From an uncultured Clostridia bacterium (GTDB taxonomy: Bacteria; Bacillota; Clostridia; Christensenellales; Borkfalkiaceae), in contig CALDOZ010000008.1 in the NCBI GenBank assembly GCA_937912025.1, positions 1 to 26,190 on the forward strand: a stretch of DNA of 26,190 bases. Direction: 5' to 3'. The notes beneath the pieces are model-generated. The model ran no database searches. It saw only the letters and a list, made by a program, of their open reading frames with translations, and had not been told where the DNA came from. Positions 16,376 to 22,990 of this stretch are shown here, in pieces. Each line of letters begins with the position of its first letter. The first letter of the stretch is position 1. The position numbers and the translations under genes were made by a program.

Positions 16376-17002
16376 TTAAAGTACGCCCACGTCTACAAGC
16401 GCTTTAATAATATTGCTATGCGTTTGATTTTTACTGCCAAGACAGTCTATAATTAAAAATCTACCGCTATCGTCGTTTTCGATAACTTTTTTATAACCTT
16501 TATATACTTCTTCGTGGAAAGCAAGGCCTACTTGTTCAAGTCTATCGTCTTTATCTTGACCGCCTTTGCGTTTAAAAGCATCGGTAGAAGAAATATCGAG
16601 AAAAACGGTATAGTCAGGCATACAGTTTTGTATAGCATAAGAATTTATTTTAGTAATAAAATCAATTCCAAGCCCCCTTGCATACGCTTGATAAGCAAAA
16701 GACGAGTCTATATACCTATCGCATAAAACGAGTTTACCTTCGTTAAGAGCGGGCAATATTTTTTCTTTAACGTGTTGAGCGCGCGCCGCTGAATATAAAA
16801 GTGCTTCGCACTCATCAGTCATTGCGGTATTGTTTACGTCTAATATTAAACTTCGTATTTTTTCAGCAATTTCCGTTCCACCAGGTTCACGCGTAAATAT
16901 ATAATCGATGCCGTTTTTTTCAAGATATTCGCGAAAAAGAGCAACTTGAGTTGATTTTCCGCTACCTTCGCAACCTTCAAACGTAATAAATTTTCCTTTC
17001 AT
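16376..17002 (-). CDS. tmk: Thymidylate kinase
   Basis: Phosphorylates dTMP to dTDP. The 208 residues are the normal length. The P-loop is GCEGSGKST (residues 10-18), followed by FTREPGGTE, the DR motif in CDRYIDSSFAYQ, and a lid region with KRKGGQDKDDRLE. GAGG, within the end of the preceding gene, is the ribosome site. It starts 2 bases after that gene's stop and precedes holB. Confidence 0.96.
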   Translation of the reverse strand: MKGKFITFEGCEGSGKSTQVALFREYLEKNGIDYIFTREPGGTEIAEKIRSLILDVNNTAMTDECEALLYSAARAQHVKEKILPALNEGKLVLCDRYIDSSFAYQAYARGLGIDFITKINSYAIQNCMPDYTVFLDISSTDAFKRKGGQDKDDRLEQVGLAFHEEVYKGYKKVIENDDSGRFLIIDCLGSKNQTHSNIIKALVDVGVL

Positions 17003-17004
17003 TA

Positions 17005-17961
17005 TTAAACCTCGGGTATTTCACTTTGTGGTATTTCGTCAATAAACGTTGAGTAAGTATTAATAAGTTTGTTTATAAACGCAAGACTTTCAAAATATAA
17101 ATCGCCTTCATCTAATCTATTATTGCCTACAAGTAGTACGATATTTTCTGTAGTATATTCAACAGTTTCTTTATCGCCGTTAGTTACCTTTTTAGCCCTT
17201 GTAAACATATTTCCAAAATTTTTATCGCCCTTGCCGTTGAGTTTAGATAAGTCTATTGCAAAACTACCCTTAATAAGCAATTCGCCTTCAAAATATATCT
17301 CTGCTTCTTTATACAAAAGTTCTGGGTGATTTTGCAAAACTTTTTCAAGGACTATTGCGTTTTTGTATATTAGTTTTATGCGTTTAATTTCTTTCCTTAC
17401 GCCTTCGTCAAATAACTTTACAGTTTCAAAACGGGTATCTTGTCCGCGTGTTTGAATAAAGTTTTCATGTATTTTTTCCTCGTTAAAGTTGCCGTTTTCG
17501 TCAACAAAAGAGTTTGACGTAAGATATGATTTTGCGCTTTGAATATAACTATTTATCGTTACGCCAAAATTGTTTTTAATATAACCGTCATATAGCCCGT
17601 CACCATTATCGGCAACGATAAAAACGTCGTCTTGCCCAAGTTCAACGTAAGTATTCATCATATACGAACTTGTATACCCCGCCGCCTGAATAAGCATATT
17701 ATTGGTCTTTAAAACGTCGTACGAAAAAGCATATCCGCTCTCATCTTCTTTAACGGTATGAACAAAAGGATAACCCTCGTCGCCAACGTATAAATTATCT
17801 GCAATTAAAAGGTAAAAATCTTGACCTTTGGTTGGTTTTTTCCCAACGGCGTTAAAAACTATCATAAGTGCAAACACCACGATTAAAACACACGCAACAA
17901 GTTTAATTGCGTCGTAAACAAAAAACGTTTTTAATCTTTCCTTAGTGATTTTATTATCCAT
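17005..17961 (-). CDS. Membrane-anchored hypothetical protein
   Basis: A 318-residue protein with one N-terminal membrane segment (about residues 15-39, IKLVACVLIVVFALMIVFNAV). The remainder is a soluble domain facing outside by the positive-inside rule. It contains FYLLIADNLYVGDEGYPFV and mixed alpha/beta segments, but no known motif. AAGGCG upstream supports the start. It is coupled to tmk (2-base gap) and so heads the tmk-holB-PSP1 operon, although I know of no such gene in the Bacillus cluster. Function unknown. Confidence 0.75.
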   Translation of the reverse strand: MDNKITKERLKTFFVYDAIKLVACVLIVVFALMIVFNAVGKKPTKGQDFYLLIADNLYVGDEGYPFVHTVKEDESGYAFSYDVLKTNNMLIQAAGYTSSYMMNTYVELGQDDVFIVADNGDGLYDGYIKNNFGVTINSYIQSAKSYLTSNSFVDENGNFNEEKIHENFIQTRGQDTRFETVKLFDEGVRKEIKRIKLIYKNAIVLEKVLQNHPELLYKEAEIYFEGELLIKGSFAIDLSKLNGKGDKNFGNMFTRAKKVTNGDKETVEYTTENIVLLVGNNRLDEGDLYFESLAFINKLINTYSTFIDEIPQSEIPEV

Positions 17962-18012
17962 AGTATTCGCCTTATATATTATTCGAGTTTATTTTTATAA
18001 GTCTAATAAAAG

Positions 18013-18044
18013 GCAAAAAAATCCTTACTAGAAGGACTTTTTGC
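18013..18044 (-). terminator. Terminator after greA
   Basis: Complementary arms (18013-18026 and 18032-18044) around a short loop contain AAGGACT and TCCTT. On the minus strand the stem ends in a run of seven T. It lies 10 bases past the greA stop. Confidence 0.88.
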
Positions 18045-18054
18045 TACTAAATTA

Positions 18055-18525
18055 TCAGTTTACTTCGACACTTTTAATTTCAATGTCGTACTTACCGCCT
18101 CTTGGTTTAATTACGGTAACAACGTCGCCTGCCTTATGTCCGTAAAGGGCTTTACCGATAGGAGATTCGTTTGAAATTTTGCCTTGGCTAATGTTTGCTT
18201 CTGCCGTACCTACGATAGCAAAAGTGTATTCGCAATTTTCTTCTAAATCTAAATAAGTAACTTTGCTACCTACTTGAATTACGTCAGCGTTAACTACTTT
18301 TACAACTTCGCCGTATTTGAGTTTGTATTCAATTTCTTGCGCTTCGCCGGCAAGTCTTGCTTGCTCGTCACGCGCTGCTGAATATTCAGCGTTTTCTGAA
18401 AGGTCGCCTTGCTCTTTAGCCGCTTTTATTCTTTCAACAACTTTTGGTAAAAGAATATTATTAAGTTCGTAAAGACGTTTTTCAAGTTCTAATTTACCTT
18501 CTTCGGTAAGAATAATTTTTTCCAT
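18055..18525 (-). CDS. greA: Transcription elongation factor GreA
   Basis: Rescues backtracked RNA polymerase by stimulating cleavage of the nascent RNA. The 156 residues have the expected two parts. An N-terminal coiled coil (about 1-75) carries the acidic tip motif GDLSENAEYSAA. A C-terminal FKBP-like domain contains ISNESPIGKALYGHKAGD. GGAG lies about 8 bases before the ATG. It starts 43 bases after the large membrane protein, and its terminator follows. Confidence 0.97.
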   Translation of the reverse strand: MEKIILTEEGKLELEKRLYELNNILLPKVVERIKAAKEQGDLSENAEYSAARDEQARLAGEAQEIEYKLKYGEVVKVVNADVIQVGSKVTYLDLEENCEYTFAIVGTAEANISQGKISNESPIGKALYGHKAGDVVTVIKPRGGKYDIEIKSVEVN

Positions 18526-18568
18526 ATTGATAATTTCTCCTGAAATTTATTTTTTATTTTTTAGTAGT

Positions 18569-20245
18569 TTACGTTCTTATTCTATAACCGAAACCACAGT
18601 TTTTCTGAACGGTTTCTTCCATAGAGAAGTTAGCGCGTTCAGGACGTTTTTCCATTTCGAACGAATACATAAGTTTGTCAATTAAAGCGTTTGCCTTAGC
18701 AAAATCTTCAGCAGTTTTAAGCACGAACATTGCCGGAGTTTCAGCAAAGTTGCTATCGTAACTAACGTCTTCAAGACCTTCTTTTTGCGCGTCAAGAGCA
18801 AGATAAAGGTACACGGTATCGTCCTTTTTAAAGATTTTTAAAATCATTTTATTATTAGCGTCGGCAATATTTCTTGCAGTTGCCGATACACTATAACAGT
18901 TAGTGATTGCGCGTAAGAATTTATAATAATCGTCAGCCGTAGTTAAAACGTTTTCGTTTTTAACAAAGAATGCAAAACCACTCTTTCTGCCTTGCTCGTC
19001 GCTAACTACTTTTTTAACGTTTACGTTGCCTTTTACAAGGTTGTTATATTTCATAGTTTCGCTAATAATTTCAAGCGCTTCTTTATAATCTTTTTCACAA
19101 GCGATAACTTTCTTGCAAGGAACGATAGCAAATTCGCGTTCTGTAAAACTTTCAACGTTATAACCTTTTGCTTTTAAAAGTTCAGGCTCAATTGCAAGGT
19201 ATAAATAAATTTTACCTTCTTTTTCAAACATTTCAGCAATAAATTGCTTTCTAATAACGCCAACTTTATTAAACGCTTTTACCCTTTCGTAACCTAATAA
19301 CACGGTGCGTAATTCGTCGTAAATATCACCAATAGTCATTTCGGTAGGAACGTCGTACGTTTCTTCTTCAATATAACCGGACGTTACAGGCTTAACAACG
19401 TTATTAACGTTGGTTACCACGTCGTCTTTTCTAGTATTGTCAGTAGTAACGGTAGCGTTCACAACAGGAGTTGTCGTAGTTGTGTTCACGATAGGAGTTG
19501 TCGTTGTGGTGTTTACAACAGGCGTTACAGTCGTATCGTCAAACTCAACGGGAGCAGTCATAGAAGTTATACCGTTTGTAGTAACCGGAGTTACAGGGGT
19601 AACGGTATTATTAGTCGTCGTTGTGTTTGTAACGGGAGTTGTAGTTGTGGTGTTTGCAACTGGAGTAGTTGTTGTAGAAGTAGTTGTAGTTGTATCGTCG
19701 TCAAACTCAACGGGAGCAAGTATAGATTTAATTACGCTTGAAACAACGGGAGCAACCGTCGTTGCGTTATCGGTAGTAGTTGTTGTAGTGGTGTTTGCAG
19801 TCGTAGTATCAGTAGTTTGAGTAGGTTTAGTTTGAACTGCTTTTTCATCTACAAACTTAGCGTACAATTTAAGGTTCTTTTTAGTGTCAAGAGTTTTAGA
19901 CGTATATTTTTGAGTGCATTTTTTATCAGTATACCAACCCTCAAACTTCTTGCCTTTTGGCGCTTTAATAGTTGGGAATTTAATTTCCTTTTTATATCTA
20001 CATCTAATTACGCGTATTTTGTTTTTAGTTTCGTGGAAAATAATTTTGCGTTTTTTAGGAACGAAAATTGAAATAATTATTGAAGTTACTACAATTATTC
20101 CCACAATTAAGCCAAGTATAATTAACACTTCGTCAAACCTAAGGGGAAGATTAAAACTATCCCATGCTTTTTTTAACGGAATGTAAATGTTTGTATTGCC
20201 CCAAGCTACTACGGTATCAAACCAATTTCCATTAGAATTTGTCAT
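18569..20245 (-). CDS. Large membrane protein with InlB-like repeat, Thr-rich linker and two C-terminal domains
   Basis: A 558-residue protein. Residues 1-38 are followed by one membrane helix (39-62, VLIILGLIVGIIVVTSIIIS). A beta-repeat like the Listeria InlB B-repeat lies at about 82-131 (FEGWYTDKKCTQKYTSK). A Thr-rich linker (about 138-290) holds many TTTTT runs and two copies of APVEFDD. Two similar domains of about 110 residues end the protein, each with a KIYLYLAI- or TVYLYLAL-type strand. The KKRK after the helix predicts that everything behind it is cytoplasmic, which is unusual for InlB-like repeats. I start at the ATG at 20245, with AAAGGTGG upstream, not the GTG at 20254. Function unknown. 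Confidence 0.78.
   Translation of the reverse strand: MTNSNGNWFDTVVAWGNTNIYIPLKKAWDSFNLPLRFDEVLIILGLIVGIIVVTSIIISIFVPKKRKIIFHETKNKIRVIRCRYKKEIKFPTIKAPKGKKFEGWYTDKKCTQKYTSKTLDTKKNLKLYAKFVDEKAVQTKPTQTTDTTTANTTTTTTTDNATTVAPVVSSVIKSILAPVEFDDDTTTTTSTTTTPVANTTTTTPVTNTTTTNNTVTPVTPVTTNGITSMTAPVEFDDTTVTPVVNTTTTTPIVNTTTTTPVVNATVTTDNTRKDDVVTNVNNVVKPVTSGYIEEETYDVPTEMTIGDIYDELRTVLLGYERVKAFNKVGVIRKQFIAEMFEKEGKIYLYLAIEPELLKAKGYNVESFTEREFAIVPCKKVIACEKDYKEALEIISETMKYNNLVKGNVNVKKVVSDEQGRKSGFAFFVKNENVLTTADDYYKFLRAITNCYSVSATARNIADANNKMILKIFKKDDTVYLYLALDAQKEGLEDVSYDSNFAETPAMFVLKTAEDFAKANALIDKLMYSFEMEKRPERANFSMEETVQKNCGFGYRIRT
19440..19830 (-). repeat. Coding tandem repeat of the Thr-rich linker
   Basis: Imperfect short repeats, dominated by ACA/ACT/ACG threonine codons, encode the linker of the large membrane protein. 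Units of the type TTTTTPVVN recur, and two longer units begin at APVEFDD. They are all in frame and degenerate, so this is a coding repeat, not a CRISPR. Confidence 0.8.
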
Positions 20246-20258
20246 TTTAACCACCTTT

Positions 20259-20272
20259 CCGCTATTTAGCGG
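20259..20272. promoter_or_regulatory. Small hairpin before the large membrane protein
   Basis: CCGCTATTTAGCGG is a perfect 6-base stem with a 2-base loop, placed directly before the AAAGGTGG ribosome site on the minus strand. No T-run follows on that strand, so it may affect mRNA stability or translation rather than termination. On the plus strand it is followed by TATTTTT, but no gene reads into it there. Confidence 0.4.
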
Positions 20273-20313
20273 TATTTTTCATAAGATTTTTTATTTTACA
20301 GTTTTAGTTTTTA

Positions 20314-21615
20314 TTATTTTTTATCAGTTTCGTCTTTTTTCTCGGTCACGTCTTTTTTGTCAGTGTCGTCTTTTTTTTCGATAACGTCTTTCTTTTCCGT
20401 CTCGTCCTTTTTTTCGGTTTCGTCTTTCTTTTCAGTTTCGTCTTTTTTATTAGTGTTTTTCTTAGGGTTTTTCTTGTTGTTGTCTTTTTTCTCGGTCACG
20501 TCTTTTTTATTGTTTGATTTTTTACTTTTTCTAAACTCTTTAAGTTCTTGTTTTTCTTTTTTCTTTTTACGTCTTTTAGCCGAACTTATTATGATAGATA
20601 AAATAAGTAAAATACCAGCAACAACGCCGACTATTACGCCGTGTTTTTCAAAAAATGCTACGAACTCGCTAGTGTTTTCAATTTGATAGCCTTTTTGAAC
20701 GATTGCGTACTTGCCAAACTCGGTCGCTTTAAAAGTAAGGTAACCGTCGTTTATTTGAGCGGTAATAATCTCTACTTGTTGATTTTTAGTATACTTTGCA
20801 ACTTGCAACGTTTCGCCGTCGCCTACGGTAATTGCTAACGATTGCAAGTTAACAACTACTTCAAACTCGTCGTACTCGCTTTCGCTTATAACGCCGTTTT
20901 CTATAAGTTTAAAGTGTAAGTATTTTACAACCCCGCCACCATCTATAACGTCATCGTTTTCAAGTAACGCTATTTGAGTGTTTTTAAAAAGTATACCGTC
21001 TTTAACGTCTAAAACTTCTAAAACGGAATCGCTTGAAAAAACTAAACCGCTTGCTAATACGCGTACGTCGTAATTGCTATTGTCATCCGTTTTAACGTAA
21101 CTAAGCCTTACTGAAAACTCATTGTTTGCAATGCCTTGTTCAATTTCGTTTTTAAAATTTAAAACCACTGCGTCAATTTCAGATTTAAGGGTAGACGCGT
21201 CAATTTGCTCGCCGGCAAGTTGCTTTTTATTGTTTAACAAAATAGTGCCGTTTTCAGTTGGCGAGAAATCGTCAGGATTATAAAAAGTGCCAAGTTTAAC
21301 TATATTTGCTTTTTTATAAACGTTTAAAAGTTCGCCGTATTTTACGTTAAAGCCATCGATAGCGTCTTTACTAACGCTACTCAACTGCTCGGCAACGGTA
21401 ATACCCGGAGCGCTTGCTTCGATGTATAAATTATAGTTAGTTTCGTTGATAAAACCGCCTTGTTCGTGCTGAATGTTACTTACGGCAATATATGAACTAT
21501 TAAAAACACTTTCACCGTCAATACTATCAGCACTAACGAAAGAATTTTTTAAAGTAAAACATGAAAACGCCGTTATTACCGCCATAACGAATAAAATAAA
21601 TTTGCGTTTAAACAT
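20314..21615 (-). CDS. Exported, membrane-anchored protein with Lys/Glu repeat tail
   Basis: A 433-residue protein. A signal peptide (MFKRKFILFVMAVITAFSCF) leads to an outside domain of about 300 residues with no motif I recognise. One membrane helix lies at about 325-345 (VGVVAGILLILSIIISS). The last 88 residues are a very basic and acidic tail with about eight KKDETE-like units. I chose the ATG at 21615, with AAGGAG at 21625-21630, over an upstream in-frame start at 21663 that lacks a site. The topology resembles cell-surface proteins of Clostridia. It precedes the other repeat-rich membrane protein in the same direction. Function unknown. Confidence 0.78.
   Translation of the reverse strand: MFKRKFILFVMAVITAFSCFTLKNSFVSADSIDGESVFNSSYIAVSNIQHEQGGFINETNYNLYIEASAPGITVAEQLSSVSKDAIDGFNVKYGELLNVYKKANIVKLGTFYNPDDFSPTENGTILLNNKKQLAGEQIDASTLKSEIDAVVLNFKNEIEQGIANNEFSVRLSYVKTDDNSNYDVRVLASGLVFSSDSVLEVLDVKDGILFKNTQIALLENDDVIDGGGVVKYLHFKLIENGVISESEYDEFEVVVNLQSLAITVGDGETLQVAKYTKNQQVEIITAQINDGYLTFKATEFGKYAIVQKGYQIENTSEFVAFFEKHGVIVGVVAGILLILSIIISSAKRRKKKKEKQELKEFRKSKKSNNKKDVTEKKDNNKKNPKKNTNKKDETEKKDETEKKDETEKKDVIEKKDDTDKKDVTEKKDETDKK
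20320..20500 (-). repeat. 18-base coding minisatellite (KKDETE)
   Basis: Tandem units of 18 bases encode KKDETE, KKDVTE, KKDVIE and KKDDTD in the C-terminal tail. Copy number could vary between strains by slippage without breaking the frame. Confidence 0.85.
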
Positions 21616-21653
21616 TATCAAGCACTCCTTAGATTTTTGTTTGATTATTATAT

Positions 21654-21682
21654 ATACTAACATATTTTAAATAATATATCAA
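21654..21682 (-). promoter_or_regulatory. Predicted promoter of the exported protein gene
   Basis: On the minus strand, TTGATA (21682-21677) and TAGTAT (21659-21654) are 17 bases apart. The AT-rich setting allows alternatives (TATAAT a few bases later). Confidence 0.4.
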
Positions 21683-21864
21683 TCTTTTAAGCAAAATTTA
21701 TTTGACTTTTAATGAATTTTTAGTAACTTTTCACAACTATTTTTGCTGTAAATTATAAAAATTTTAAGAAAGTGCAACCAATTTAAGTAAATTTTTAAAT
21801 AAAAAGTAGGCTATAGTTTGGTTATTAGTAATTTTTAACGCTTTATATATACAGTTTGAGTTAA

Positions 21865-21981
21865 AAAATAAATAAAATTCTATTTGCAAAAAGCTATGTT
21901 GAGTTAATGCAAGAAAATTCCTATTTGGAGCATATTCCAAATTGGATTAATGATATTAAAAATTTTTTTATAGGAAATTAA
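21865..21981 (+). pseudogene. Truncated 3' end of an unknown gene
   Basis: An open frame without a proper start begins after a stop at 21862-21864 and ends with TAA at 21979-21981. It encodes about 38 residues (ending NWINDIKNFFIGN) that look like a real protein C-terminus. The 5' part is missing, which fits a junction just upstream. A short internal start (ATG at 21907) would give only 24 residues. The next ORF starts right after the stop. Identity unknown. Confidence 0.4.
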
Positions 21982-22152
21982 ATGATATTTGCGGCGAATT
22001 TTAAGTGTAATCACACTAGGGCGAGTTTTAAGCAATACACTGGGCTTTTAGGTGATTTTTGGGGTGGATTTGATAAAAAAGATGATGAAATAATCAATAA
22101 ATATATGGATAGAGCTTGCGAACTAGATATAAACTTTTGTACAGCAGAATAA
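21982..22152 (+). pseudogene. TpiA N-terminal fragment fused to an unrelated tail
   Basis: A 56-residue ORF. Its first 16 or so residues (MIFAANFKCNHTRASF) are what I expect at the start of Campylobacter triosephosphate isomerase, including the Asn and Lys of the active-site N-terminus. After about residue 18 the match ends: the tail (GDFWGGFDKKDDEIINKYMD and on) does not resemble TpiA and stops at 22152. It may be a remnant of tpiA after a deletion or insertion, a second assembly join, or a small fusion protein. It directly abuts the stop of the frame before it, and AAGGAG for the next gene overlaps its stop. Confidence 0.5.
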
Positions 22153-22162
22153 GGAGATTAAA

Positions 22163-22777
22163 ATGTCAGCGATAGAAGAATTAAAAAATATCTTAGAAAA
22201 TCCGCAGGGCTTTGGTTCTGTGTGGAGCTTGGAAAATTTAGCTAATATTTTACTAAATGAAGTTCAAATTAAAAAAAGGCAAAATATTTATCGCATAATT
22301 TGTGCTGAGCTATATCTATACAATGAAAAACATCCTGACCCAGCTGTGTATGAGCGAAATTGCTCAGCTGGAATGTGGTATTTTCATAATAGCGGTGTGG
22401 ATATTAGCTTTAAAAGTTTTAATGAAAAATGTAATGATAAGATTACAAAAAATTCTTATTTTGGTGGAATTCTAGTTCGTGGTATAGAACCTATAAATTC
22501 CAAAAATACCGATAAAAATATAAAAGACAATCCTTTAAATGTGCTTGATGAGCTATTTGATGCTTTTAGCGCGTTTGAAATTTCTACTAATGAATTTCCA
22601 AAAATTGTAGATAGAGAAATTTCTGGCAATGAAGAAATTTTATATGAAACTCGCAAAAATATTACAGCAGATAAGCTAAACAAACGCAAAGAAAAATTTG
22701 AACTTTGTGGCAAAGCAGAAAAATTCGCTAATAAAGAATACAAATTTTTTATTAAAAGTGAAAAACTAAATTTTTAG
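22163..22777 (+). CDS. Hypothetical protein, possible distant 3-methyladenine-glycosylase-like fold
   Basis: A 204-residue cytoplasmic protein with a good AAGGAG site (22151-22156). I do not firmly recognise it. Several segments line up in order with the alkyladenine-glycosylase (AAG/MPG) fold: LANILLNE (26-33), CAELYLY with Glu49 where AAG has its catalytic Glu, DPAVYERN, GMWYF (70-74), and GGILVRGIEP (101-110), which resembles the AAG strand with VLLRALEPL. The typical Asn/Gly-rich substrate loop is missing and the C-terminal third is Lys-rich and different, so DNA repair is only a suggestion. Base composition is Campylobacter-like. Confidence 0.65.
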   Translation: MSAIEELKNILENPQGFGSVWSLENLANILLNEVQIKKRQNIYRIICAELYLYNEKHPDPAVYERNCSAGMWYFHNSGVDISFKSFNEKCNDKITKNSYFGGILVRGIEPINSKNTDKNIKDNPLNVLDELFDAFSAFEISTNEFPKIVDREISGNEEILYETRKNITADKLNKRKEKFELCGKAEKFANKEYKFFIKSEKLNF

Positions 22778-22819
22778 CTTTTAAATACATAAAAATAAAG
22801 TAATTTCAGAAAATTCAAA

Positions 22820-22945
22820 CTCGCTGCAGTTTTAAAAAATTCAAAATAATTTTAAAAAATTCAAGCTTTGAATTTTATAAAATTCATAAAATTCAGGTGG
22901 CAGCAATAGTAAATTTTATAAAATTCAAAAATATTTAGCTAAATT
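22820..22945. repeat. AT-rich palindromic repeats before aspS
   Basis: The region between the 204-residue gene and aspS is full of AAATTC words. The 16-base palindrome GAATTTTATAAAATTC occurs at 22870-22885, and a one-base variant at 22911-22926. The same palindrome clusters at the window's right end but was not found in the left part. Confidence 0.75.
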
Positions 22946-22990
22946 TTAGCTTAAAATTGTATAATTTCGCTTTTTTAAAAAGGATATAAA

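Larger units (their letters stand above)
21616..21981. other. Intergenic region holding the probable contig junction
   Basis: These 366 bases contain the promoter of the minus-strand gene, then AT-rich sequence with no gene. From about 21,865 an open frame in Campylobacter-style codons begins and leads into the right-hand genes. Strand, composition and taxonomic signal all change here, most likely between 21,690 and 21,870. I see no insertion-sequence ends, tRNA or attachment site. Confidence 0.6.

Noticed and set aside
19410..19820. Long plus-strand ORF rich in Val, looking like a membrane protein
   Set aside because: It is the antisense of the Thr-rich coding repeat (ACA/ACC read as TGT/GGT/GTT); there is no ribosome site, and the minus-strand gene is clearly real.
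19440..19830. Regular repeats that might suggest a CRISPR array
   Set aside because: The units are short, degenerate, in frame and encode threonine runs; there are no unique spacers of constant length and no cas genes.
21616..21663. N-terminal extension of the exported protein
   Set aside because: The extension lies upstream of AAGGAG and would bury the signal peptide; the ATG at 21615 is better placed.
21690..22160. Horizontal transfer by an integrated mobile element as the cause of the junction
   Set aside because: I found no integrase, transposase, tRNA or repeated flanks, and the right side carries essential housekeeping genes in native order.
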